Source: Tritrichomonas musculus
Taxonomy: Eukaryota > Parabasalia > Tritrichomonadida > Tritrichomonadidae
Length of the DNA stretch: 64,000 nt
Direction: 5' to 3'
Assembly: GCA_039105265.1 (NCBI GenBank)
Contig: JAPFFF010000019.1
Span: 1,830,501 to 1,894,500, forward strand
Shown: piece by piece, positions 37,956 to 47,077 of the stretch
Layout of the letters: each line of letters begins with the position of its first letter
How positions within the stretch are numbered: position 1 is the first letter of the stretch
Notes under the pieces: generated by a model
Told to the model about the DNA's origin: nothing
What the model saw: the letters and a program-made list of their open reading frames with translations, nothing else
Database searches by the model: none
Program-made: the position numbers and the translations under genes

Positions 37956-38592
37956 TTACATGTTGCGCAAGTGAATCTTAAACACATCAACGGGGTTGGT
38001 AGCAGCAGTGAGTTTGTTTTTGAGTGTGGTTGGTAGTGTTATCTTCATGATTATGACTGGATCATTAACTGGATCATCAACACCTGATTCACTGCTAACA
38101 GTTGGTGTATACACTGTTATGTCATCATGCTTGACATAGTAATCAGGATAACCTTCAACAGCATTAAACTCACCTGCACTTGGTAGCTCACCTGATGATT
38201 TACTTTCAACATCTTTGATCTTATACGCGAGCAATGCAAGTGGACCTTTTATGGTATCTCTGAATGCTTTACATATGTTTACACATGAGTTTAATGAGAT
38301 TGCCTCATTTGTATCATCAGGTAATGATATATCAATGCCATTGCCAGTGCACCACTCAATGATTGCATCAAGACCATCATCATAAGTGGAGTATGTTGCA
38401 TTATCAACTTCGGAAAGTAATGCAAGTGTTTCTTCACCTGCTTTGTGAATCAAACGAGGGATATATAACAACACATCAACGATTGGAACTAATATGGATG
38501 AACCACGTCCAATGATAAGACGGTTAGTTGAATTAGGATGATCTAATAACCATTCAATGTTGTTGTTGATGTGTTCTATTCGATCAGTGATG
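37956..38592 (-). pseudogene. Chimeric 5' remnant of M2 fibre genes
   Basis: The frame runs in from the truncated polymerase on the left of a deletion junction near 38592. Its first part matches the C-terminal module of the giant M1 protein B (EWCTGNGIDIS ... CKAFRDTIKG, compared with CINIAKTYRDTLKG). Its last part matches the N-terminus of protein A (FNAVEGYPDYYVKHDDI; KITLPTTLKNKL ... FKIHLRN). Thus most of gene B is missing and its tail is fused in frame to gene A. It ends at the in-frame TAA (37956-37958), after which homology goes on in the same frame. Confidence 0.75.
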
Positions 38593-40437
38593 TTTATGTA
38601 CATTGAGGTTGAACATGTTACCAAACTGTGATAGTGGCGCTGGTATGAGTGAGTAGCTGTCACGGAATGTTAAACGCTTAGTTATGTTCTTAGTTACATA
38701 TGTATGTTTGACTTTATCCCACTGTTTGATGGGTATGTATTGTTTCATGACTGCTTGTAAGATGGTACCACCACGTTTAATGACACTAGCCTTCCAACCT
38801 GGTTCGTTGATGAAGAAACATACGTCATACTTAAGATTGTGGAAGTAAATCAATGAGTGATTGGGTAGATCATTTAAGAATCGTTTTGCAATGTCATCAC
38901 CAGTGTAAGGCTCTTTACATTTAACACCATCGTACACACAGCATAAGTATGGTTGGTGTGGTGATACAGTTACATCTGTTTCAAAGTCAGCGTAGTAAAC
39001 TGCTTTCCATGGTGTAATATGTTTGGCATTAGATGATTCTTTACAATATAAAGTTTCATCATAGTCGAGTTCAATGTAATCATTCAAGTGGTTGTCATAC
39101 TCACAGGTTGTTAATATGTTTTGTTCACATTGATTAATCTCACGAAAGCAGTTGCATTCAAACATCTTGCGGAATACCTTAGTGAAATCATTACCTGTCC
39201 AATCAGCAGTGGTGTAAAGTGGATAGCCTGTTTGATTAACGCCTCTGATGTGAAATCGTTTTTCAATTGGAATGTCAGCATGTTTTTCATCGAGTTCATC
39301 TCTATGTTCAATGTAATAGGTGGTGATTGGCAACTTCTCATTGTTATCAATCATGAAATGGTCTTTGTATAATAGCAACCTAACCACTCTATCAGCAGTC
39401 ACATTACTGTTCTTATGTGTGTCAATGCTTAAGTGTTTTTGATATTTAACATCACGTGATTCATCAATGCGATATACAATGAAGTGGCATTGCATTTCAC
39501 TAGCTATTTTGAGTATCATATTGATGGGTACTGAACGTGTGTGTATCATACCACGTAACATGTCAATCTCATCTTTAGTGAATACACCTGACTGAATGCA
39601 TGCATATACGAAGCAGTTGTCAGTATAGTTTTTGGCATCAACCTCGTGAAAGATCTGATAACGTGATAAGTCAAGTGATGGGATGAGGTTAATGTATGGA
39701 AAGAATGCACCATCATATGAGTTGCGGAATGAATCAACTGTTGCAACATCAACATATTCACCATTAATCTTCTCTTGAAATACTGTTTTACCATCGCGTT
39801 TAGTTAACTTATAGAAGGTAACAACAAACTTAACTGGGATGTAATCAGCATTAACTTCTGGATCAGTATCAGAACCGAATTGTTCAACTGTAATGTTACC
39901 AAGTATTCCATCGATTACTTCATCAATAGTTAGCTCATTGTTTATTGGAAAGGATTTTAGATGTCTATCTTCATTATCATAACTTAATACACTTGCTGTG
40001 GGAAAGCGTGATCTGTTATCGCGAATATATCTCAACACTTGTATGAATGCATGTTGTGTTTCAATGTTGTTATCAATATTAACTTCGAATGCATCGTGAT
40101 TGTTAGCAGCAGTCATCATACGTTCCAACTCATCTTGATACTTAGTTTCATCGTAGTAGTGGTCTCCATACAAGCGTTCAGCTGCATCCATAAGTGAAAG
40201 AATGAATTCATCATCATTGTATTGGCCATCATCAATCATTTGTAGAGTGTTCATAATCGTGGATGGAGCTGTGAATGTGAATGGCGTATATTCAACAACG
40301 GCATTGGTAAGATCTGTTATGTGTTCAACATCATTATTTACAGTGGTGACATCATTCGTAGTGGCTTCGTAATCATCAACTAGGATTAACTTCTGATCAT
40401 CATCTGAATCGAAATCAATAATATCATATGGTGGCAT
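38584..40437 (-). pseudogene. polB: DNA polymerase B of M2, truncated (N-terminal 617 aa)
   Basis: Matches the N-terminal half of the M1 polymerase. The conserved DNCFVYACIQSG (Cys275) and LYKDHFMI (His360) pair, exonuclease motif I (YYADFET) and motif II (YFHNLKYD) are present. The match stops at NLNVHK, equal to residue 562 of 1105 in M1. The frame then ends after two histidines. Exonuclease motif III and polymerase motifs A, B and C are absent, so it cannot polymerise. The 3' side of the junction is fibre-gene sequence, showing a deletion rather than a point stop. The frame is also open upstream of 40437, see the next entry. Confidence 0.88.
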
Positions 40438-40709
40438 TATGTAATTACGACGGTATAACTTAAGTGAACCGCCTTTCTCAATGAAAGTGATGGCATGTTT
40501 GTTGTCATCATCGTATTGATATGTTTCAACAACAGCAATATCAATGGTTTCAATCTCAAGGTCTCTTCTTTCAACTTCTTCATTTGTGGACTCAATGTTT
40601 TATCATCTCGTTTCAACAGAACACTCAATGGTTGAAAATAAATTAATTCGATTCGCTCGTATTCTTTTGGTATTGGTGTGTAATCGATTGGGTCAGTTAA
40701 TCGTTTCAT
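40437..40709 (-). pseudogene. Probable frameshifted 5' extension of the M2 polymerase, or small gene
   Basis: An ATG at 40709 behind CATAA starts a 90-codon frame whose stop overlaps the polymerase ATG (TAATG). The first 45 residues look protein-like (IPKEYERIELIYFQPLSVLL). The later ones look like the wrong frame. The polymerase frame itself is open upstream of 40437 with a sensible sequence (ETIDIAVVETYQYDDDN). A small indel near 40570-40600 therefore probably separates a single N-terminal region. M1 has no matching extension, so a separate small gene remains possible. Confidence 0.45.
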
Positions 40710-40806
40710 TTATGATATCAATAAATTATATTTCATTCATTGTTATTAGCGGTGAGCATATCATTTATGATATCAACACATGAAATCATCACCAACAGCT
40801 CTGACA

Positions 40807-41145
40807 TCATTTTTGTTGTTTTTGTTTTCTATATTTGTTTCTTTCGCTTAGTTTGATTGTGATATTCTCAAGATGTAAATCAGTCATATCATCGTTTAAC
40901 ATAAATACTGGGTTTTTATTAGTGAATTCAGGTATGAATTGATTAGCAACTAGCCTATGCATTCTGTGTTGATGTCCATCATTTAGATAAACAATGATAC
41001 CATCTCTTGATGTATATTTTTTATTAATTGGCTTCTTTGTTTGCTTATCTCTGATGTCATATGGGTATTGGTTCATTATTTCATAGCTATCTTCAAAATC
41101 TTTGAGTGGAATGTATTCGATGGCGGTTGGTGGTGAGGTTGTCAT
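40807..41145 (-). CDS. NUMOD4/HNH-like protein of M2, catalytic motif degraded (112 aa)
   Basis: Related to the M1 HNH gene. The NUMOD4-like start (YIPLKDFEDSYEIMNQYPYDIR), a middle with HRLVANQFIP, and a tail matching DLHLENITI...N are kept. Where M1 has VDHIN, M2 has VFMLND, so the metal-binding Asp-His is missing. The frame is open, so it may survive as a DNA-binding protein, or it may be decaying. It sits at the right end of the element as in M1. Start behind TACATAA. Confidence 0.7.
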   Translation of the reverse strand: MTTSPPTAIEYIPLKDFEDSYEIMNQYPYDIRDKQTKKPINKKYTSRDGIIVYLNDGHQHRMHRLVANQFIPEFTNKNPVFMLNDDMTDLHLENITIKLSERNKYRKQKQQK

Positions 41146-41184
41146 TTATGTATTGATAAAAAATAAAAAAATAAAAAATTTTGG

Positions 41185-41578
41185 TTAATTTTTGTCTCCC
41201 AAAAAACATTGCCAATTGATTGTCATTTTGTCATTTTCGTTATTAAAATCAACAAAAAGTGTAAGTTTCATGTGTCCAGTGTGGTGAGAATCACCCACTG
41301 GCATATCTAACTTTAAGTGATGCATCATCGTCATCGTTATGTGGTGTTGTAATGGTAGCATCATCATCGTCTTCGTTAAGTGATGCGGTATCGTCATCGT
41401 CAAATATGAGTTCAACATCATCGTCATCGTTAATTGGTGTATCAATGTTATCGTATGATGGGATGACGTCATTGCTATGTTCGGAGATGATGAGGGAGTC
41501 GTTATCAATGTATGTGGTTGTGTCCTCATCATAAGTGCAGTTTTCAATTGCGATTAATTCGGATATGGCAAGTGGCAT
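41185..41578 (-). pseudogene. Acidic protein of M2, probably frameshifted
   Basis: The ATG at 41578 (behind CACAA) starts a 95-codon frame with a very acidic C-terminus (NDDDDVELIFDDDD). It stops at 41291 after an abrupt change to RYASG. An overlapping frame is open from 41547 to 41185 and ends in a plausible sequence (GHMKLTLFVDFNNENDKM, then WQCFLGD). The natural reading is one gene with a frame change at about 41300-41315, where short A/T runs occur. It may be a real frameshift or a sequence error. Function unknown. Confidence 0.5.
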
Positions 41579-41646
41579 TTGTGTGGTGATAAAAAAATTG
41601 ACACGCTAAAAAAATTAGGGTGGACTTAATTGAAAAAAGTAGTGTG

Positions 41647-41967
41647 TTTACAGTTGAACCATGTTATGTGAACCGTTGTGTGACGTGATATGTGGCGTGT
41701 GACATGAGGTGATGACATGAGGTGATGACATGAGGTGATGACGTGGGTTTAACGTGAGGTGATAACATGAGGTGGTGACATGAGTTTAACGTGAGGTGAT
41801 AACATGAGGTGGTGACATGAGGTGATGACGTGAGGTGATGTGTTAAGTGGTGACATGAGGTTTCACATTGAAAGTGCTATGATGTAGAAATGTCAAAAGG
41901 TATGGAGTTTCATCTTAAGGGGGGCAGATGATACGTAGTATCAGACGCCACCCTTAGGGTATCTACT
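41647..41967 (-). repeat. Right terminal inverted repeat of M2 (321 bp)
   Basis: Reverse complement of the left repeat, with a different number of CACCTCATGTCAT-like units (39 bases longer) and one clear substitution near the inner end. Confidence 0.92.
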
Positions 41968-41972
41968 CCATT
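41968..41972. repeat. Right target site duplication of M2 (CCATT)
   Basis: Identical to 27072-27076. Removing the element restores CTTTTTCCATTTTTATT. Confidence 0.85.
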
Positions 41973-41999
41973 TTTATTGTTTATTATAAAGAATCATGG

Positions 42000-42300
42000 A
42001 TAAGCAAACCAAGCAAAGATTATTCATTTTTAATATTTTTTCCTAAAACTCAAGCAAATTCGCCAAATTTACTAAATAAAAGCGATTTACAAAATAACTA
42101 TCGTACAAATTCCAGCATATAGTTGACATGATGAAAAAACTATCGATAATTCATTTATTTATAAGAAAAATAAAACATACTGGAATTAATAAAAGAATTA
42201 TTTTGTAAATCGCTTTTATTTAGTGAGTTTTTTAAATTTGTTTGAGCTTTAGGAAAAGACATTCTAAAATAATTATCTTTGCATGGTTTACTTTTCCACG
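42000..42300. repeat. Imperfect long inverted repeat (foldback, MITE-like)
   Basis: The arm at about 42005-42118 (core AAATAAAAGCGATTTACAAAATA) is repeated in reverse complement at about 42172-42296. A loop of about 50 bases separates them, and the whole could fold into a 110-bp imperfect hairpin. A third, more diverged copy of the arm lies at about 42310-42390. It starts some 30 bases outside M2. No transposase or target duplication is evident. Confidence 0.6.
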
Positions 42301-42850
42301 TTTCGCTGGGATATACCAAAAAATTGTTTTGTAAACTACTCTTATTTAGTTATTTTGTTGAGTTTATTTGTGTCTTTGGAAGAAATACTTTAAAAAAATA
42401 AATTAACCTTTTTGGTCAAAAAATTTTCATCTTTATTGGTCAATAATAAATTTCATATCATCAATGATATGAACTATACAAAAAATTGATAACATCATAT
42501 AAGATCTCCAAATCCACTCGAAAAACATGGCCTTTTTTTATTTTATTTTCTAATAAATAAAAAAATTAAGAACATATAAAAAAACTAAAAACTTTTGTCG
42601 TCTTATTCTTTGAGAATTTTTTTTTTTAAATACATTCAAATCTCATAAATTGCATAATGAGAAAAAAATGTTTTTTTAAGAAAAAATCAATTTAAAGATG
42701 AACGAGTCGACAAAATGTATTTTAAAATACATTTTTAAAGCCATTTATATCTCCAAAATAATTTTGAAAACTATATTTAAGGTTGATACATTGGGATTAA
42801 AATTCGAAAATGGGAATAATTTTTTTTCTTTTTGGGATTTAGATCATTTA

Positions 42851-42852
<2 letters not shown>

Positions 42853-42883
<31 letters not shown>
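42853..42883. repeat. Poly-A run of 31
   Basis: An uninterrupted run of 31 A. It may be the tail of a retroposed copy or simple slippage; no upstream RNA-like body is evident. Confidence 0.8.
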
Positions 42884-42884
<1 letters not shown>

Positions 42885-43327
42885 CAATTATTTGACCTTT
42901 CTTGATCGTATTTGATTCAAAAAATTGAGTAGATTTCTGTTGAGCATTGGTTGACCTTTTAAGTTCACACATTTATTTATTAAGATATTCTGTGTAATAT
43001 GCCATTTTATCATTTTTTTGTTGCTTCAATCATATATAAATTAATAAAAATGAATAAGGTAAAATAATCATTTAAAAACCAAATTTATTTTTTATCTCAA
43101 TGGTTATTAATTTCAATTTAACTGTTTTACAATTTCTATGGTTCGATTGAAATTATCATCATTTTTTTTTATATTCATATTTACATAGATATTCAGGTAA
43201 AAATGTTTCTTTTTTGAATGAAAAGAATTCAGTTTCATATTTTATACATCAAAACTTATAATTCATATATGATAATTTTAAAATAAATCATATTTTTAAA
43301 AAAAATAAAATTTATAGACTTGTTAAA

Positions 43328-43960
43328 GTCCATGGACCTGTGGACTTACAAAATTCATTCAATTTTTTTAGCATTTTTTATTTATTCACAAAATAAAAAT
43401 TATTTATAATTTCTCTGAAATACACAGGTCCATCTGTCAGGACTTCCAAAATTCATTCAATTTTTTTAGCATTTTATTATTTATTCACAAAATAAAAATT
43501 ATTTATAATTTCTCTGAAATACACAGGTCCATCTGTCAGGACTTCCAAAATTCTTTCAATATTTTTAGCATTTTTTTATTTATTCACAAAATAAAAATTA
43601 TTTATAATTTCTCTGAAATACACTGGTCCATCTGTCAGGACTTCCAAAATTCTTTCAATATTTTTAGCATTTTTTTTTATTCACAAAATAAATGATCGAA
43701 TTATTATTTCTCAGAAATAATCTGGTCCATCTGTCAGGACTTCAAAAATTCTTTCAATTTTTTTAGCATTTTTTTTTATTCACAAAATATAAAATGTTTA
43801 AAAATTTCTCTGAAATACACTGGTCCATCTGCCAGGACTAATAAAATTCTTTCAATTATTTTAGCATTTTTTATTTTTTCACAAAATAAAAGAATTATAA
43901 AATTTCTTTGAAATATTTTGGTCCATCTGCCAGGATTTCCAAAATTCTTTCAATTGTTTA
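43328..43960. repeat. Degenerate tandem repeat, unit 98-99 bp, six copies
   Basis: The anchor GGTCCATCTG(T/C)CAGGA recurs at 43427, 43526, 43625, 43724, 43822 and 43920, spaced 99, 99, 99, 98 and 98 bases. Between anchors are similar AT-rich blocks (TTTTTTTAGCATTTTT, then TTCACAAAATAAA, then TTTCTCTGAAATA). Copies become more diverged towards the right end. A further partial copy precedes the first anchor. No coding role is seen. Confidence 0.85.
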
Positions 43961-44923
43961 TGACATTTTTTTTCATGATTAAAAACATTCAAATATAATT
44001 TACTCATATTAGTTACTACTTTTCTATTTAAATAAACAAAAAAATACGGCTTCATTTTTGGACCAAGATGAGTAAAAAGTTGGTCCATTTTTTTGAGAGA
44101 AAAACGATCAAAATTTTCAAAATTCTTTTCATTGAATAAAATTTCATACACACTAAAGAAGTGAAAGCAAAAAAGAGTATAATGACATTATTTTTTAATA
44201 AATAATTTATTTTATTAAGCTCTCTTTGTTTTTTTGGTATAAAAATGTATTTTGGACCAAATAATCTAAGAAAGTGATTTAATGATGCGCGCTATCTAGT
44301 GTTTTAATTGATTAGTTGGTAATATAAGCATTTGCGCTTCGTTTGATTCATCTTTTTGAACAAGATATTTAAAAAATATTTTACATTTGCTATAAACTTA
44401 ATTAGCTTAGTAATTATATAAGCAAGCCAGTACTTCAAATATTTTATGCAAATAATAAATACTTGCGCAAATATAAATCTTTCGAAAATGATTCTTTTTA
44501 ATAAAATTTTATATTTATTATTAGCATATGAATTTGTATTCAAATTTTTGAATACTTTTATACTAAAATATCTCTGAATATTTTGGACCAGAGAAAAAAG
44601 ATTTTTTGGACCATGTAAACTTATTAAAATAGCAAGTAAAGCATTCAAAAACTGGTAAATCGGTTTTTTTGGACCAAAATGAAAAACTATTTAGACCAGG
44701 CGAATTTTTTTTAGACCAAGGCGAAATTTTGACGGGAAAAATGTAAATTTTCTATCAATTTTTTGAGAATTTTTAGCTTGGTAGCTTTGAAAAAATAGTT
44801 CAAAAAGTTATTCATAAAAATAAAATTTAAGATGAAAAAAAATTTTTATTTTAAAGGAAAAAAAAAGATAAAAAATATATGATTTCATTTCATTTTTTTT
44901 GGGTAAAAATTTACAAAATTTTA

Positions 44924-45870
44924 CAGCTCGGAATTACTACTGCAGGCCCATTCAATTTTTTGTCTTCTTATGACTGCGATTTGGGATTTTGCTCAAAATT
45001 GTCAAATTAAAAATTTTTGATATATAAAAATTTTGAAAAATTTTGCTTTCATTAAAATTTTGAGAAATTATAACAAATAATTCAAAATGCTAACAAAAGC
45101 ATTCAAAATTAATAAAATAATATAAATAAAGTATTCAAAATAATTAAAATAATAATAATAAAATATTCAAAAAATATATTTCTAAATAGAAAATTTCAGA
45201 TTAGAATTCAAAATTAATTTATTTTTTCTGTATAATTATTTTTTGATTCCATTTAATTCTTAGTATTTAATATACAAATTTTCAATTTGCTTTAAATCAG
45301 TAAAAAAGTATGAATTAACTTAATGATAATGTGAACATTAAAAAAATATTAGAAAGTTATAATTAATAAAATTTAATATATTATTGAATATTATATTCAC
45401 CATAATATTAACCAATAACCTCTTTTAAGGCAAAAAATAGGTCAATAATAATTGAATTCTTATTACTGTAAACCGCTAACTGCAGTAATAACGGCTGCTT
45501 TTTCACCTATTTATGGTAAATTTGAATTGAATACCTTATTACTGTAAACCGCTAACTGCAGTAATGGAAACTTTTTGGCCTTTTTAAAGTCAAATATTTT
45601 TGACCTTCAGATCGTTTATATTTGTATAACAATGAATGATAATTAAATCGAACTTTTTGAGAATAATATTTTTATAAATGAATAAATCCAAGTTTTATTT
45701 TATCATAATTAAGAGAATGATACGATTTTCAACTAAAGAACACAATTAAAAAAATATTAAAATTTTAATTTTTAAATTTTTAAAAATTTTTGAAAATTTT
45801 TGAAAATTTTCAAATTGTTCCTTTATTTGCTTATTACTGTAAAATAACGCAACAGTAATAATTCCGAGCT
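44924..45870. mobile_element. TA-flanked non-autonomous element (947 bp), Tc1/mariner-like
   Basis: The ends are CAGCTCGGAATTACTACTG (44924 onwards) and, in reverse, CAGCTCGGAATTATTACTG (ending 45870), each with TA directly outside (44922-44923 and 45871-45872). This is the layout of a Tc1/mariner-type element with a TA target duplication. No transposase frame lies inside. Two copies of TTATTACTGTAAACCGCTAA occur at about 45459 and 45538; each also contains an inverted TTACTG/CAGTAA pair echoing the termini. Confidence 0.6.
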
Positions 45871-46379
45871 GTACAAAATTTTAATAAGGTCCAATGGACC
45901 AAAAAAATTGTCCGTCCAAAGGTCCAAAAATTAAGCCATACAAAAAAAAAAAATTAAATAAACAAATAAACTATAAAATATATGCATAAAATGAGTTCTT
46001 TTTTTAGATAAAAAATAAAAATAAATTGACAAGGTTTGTTAGGTCCACGCCAAGTCCCGAGTCCACAAAAAGTCCATGAAAAGTGCATTTGTCCCGGACT
46101 TTTAACAAGTCTAAAAATTTAATACCTTTTTTTCTTAAAAAGTATGCTTTATGAAAAGAATTTATTGATATAATAATGAATTACTCTAAAAATATTTCAA
46201 ATTCAGACAAATAACTTCAATTTAAAGAAATAATTTGATCATTTTTAAAACATTAATCTGCTTTAAAGAAATGCTATCATGTAAAATAGCACTGTTTGTT
46301 AATTTTCGTTTTGTATTATATCTTTTTCCTTTGACTTTTTGACAATGATAAATAAATAATTCTTTTTCATGATTATTAC

Positions 46380-46800
46380 CAAATTTTGAATAAAAATCCC
46401 AAAGATTTGAAAAAAAAATTGAATGTATTTTGGTTTTCCCTACCTTTTATTGAATACATCAATCCCTTTTAATCCCAAAATTCAATACTTTCATCCCATC
46501 AAATCCCAAAATTCAATACTCTAATCCCAAGATTGAATGATAAAATCCGATAAATCTCAGAAAATTGAATAGAACTCTCTCAAAATTGAGAAAATCCCTT
46601 TCAATTTAATGGGATTAGTATATTTTAACAAAAATATGGTTACTTTAAAATCACAGAAATATGGTTATAATTTAAATTCATAATAATATGGTTATAATAA
46701 ATTCACAATAATATGGTTATATTAAATGCTTTAATAATAATATGGTTATAATAACAAAATCCCATAAATCCCAGATTTAAATCCCATTTGGATTAGAAAA
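46380..46800. repeat. Short interspersed repeats (AATCCCAAAATTCAATA and AATATGGTTA)
   Basis: AATCCCAAAATTCAATA-type words recur at about 46390-46540, and AATATGGTTA occurs five times between 46633 and 46755 in AT-rich context. This looks like low-order satellite or recombination debris, with no gene. Confidence 0.55.
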
Positions 46801-47077
46801 AGTAAAATTGGACTATCTGACATGCTTATCTCGATCTCTGAAATCGATTTCGAGAATCTGTGTATATTTATGTATCGATATCAAAAAGCCAATCAATTAT
46901 CGATCTCGAGAATCGGAGAATAACAAGTCTAATTAAATGATAATAAAAAAATCATCAAGGTTATTTTTATGATTTATATTAAAATGCTGACATATATATA
47001 ATAAATATCAAAATATACGATTCTTTTCTATAATCAAGTAAAATAAATTAAAAAGACATGATATTCTTTATAATATT

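Larger units (their letters stand above)
27077..41967. mobile_element. Maverick/Polinton element M2 (14.9 kb, decayed/non-autonomous)
   Basis: Bounded by inverted repeats starting AGTAGATACCCTAAGG and CCATT duplications. The left half on the plus strand carries minor capsid-like, integrase, ATPase, pX-like, small, capsid and conserved genes in nearly the order of M1. The right half on the minus strand holds remnants: fibre-like pieces, the N-terminal half of the polymerase, an HNH relative and an acidic gene. Compared with M1 it lacks the protease, the second half of the polymerase, most of the giant fibre gene and several small genes. Its protein sequences are far from those of M1, so it is a separate family. 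The inverted repeats are almost identical to each other, so the last transposition was recent despite the decay. Confidence 0.95.
41973..47077. other. 5.1 kb AT-rich non-coding region rich in repeats
   Basis: No protein gene is convincing here. The open frames at 42698-42895, 43879-44151 and 44304-44648 are translations of A/T runs and tandem repeats. The region holds a large inverted repeat, a poly-A run, a 98-99-bp tandem array, a TA-flanked element and several short repeats, each listed separately. Short GGTCCA/GGACCA words occur repeatedly between 43320 and 46090. Confidence 0.65.

Noticed and set aside
37956-37958. Alternative genetic code (TAA or TGA read as sense)
   Set aside because: TAA, TAG and TGA all end well-supported genes in the window, and the in-frame stops are confined to M2 and degraded genes.
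42698-42895. Open frame ending in poly-Lys
   Set aside because: The end is the 31-A run; the rest is AT-rich spacer.
43879-44648. Two minus-strand frames (43879-44151 and 44304-44648)
   Set aside because: The first runs through the degenerate tandem array and the second is AT-rich low complexity; no motif or start context supports either.
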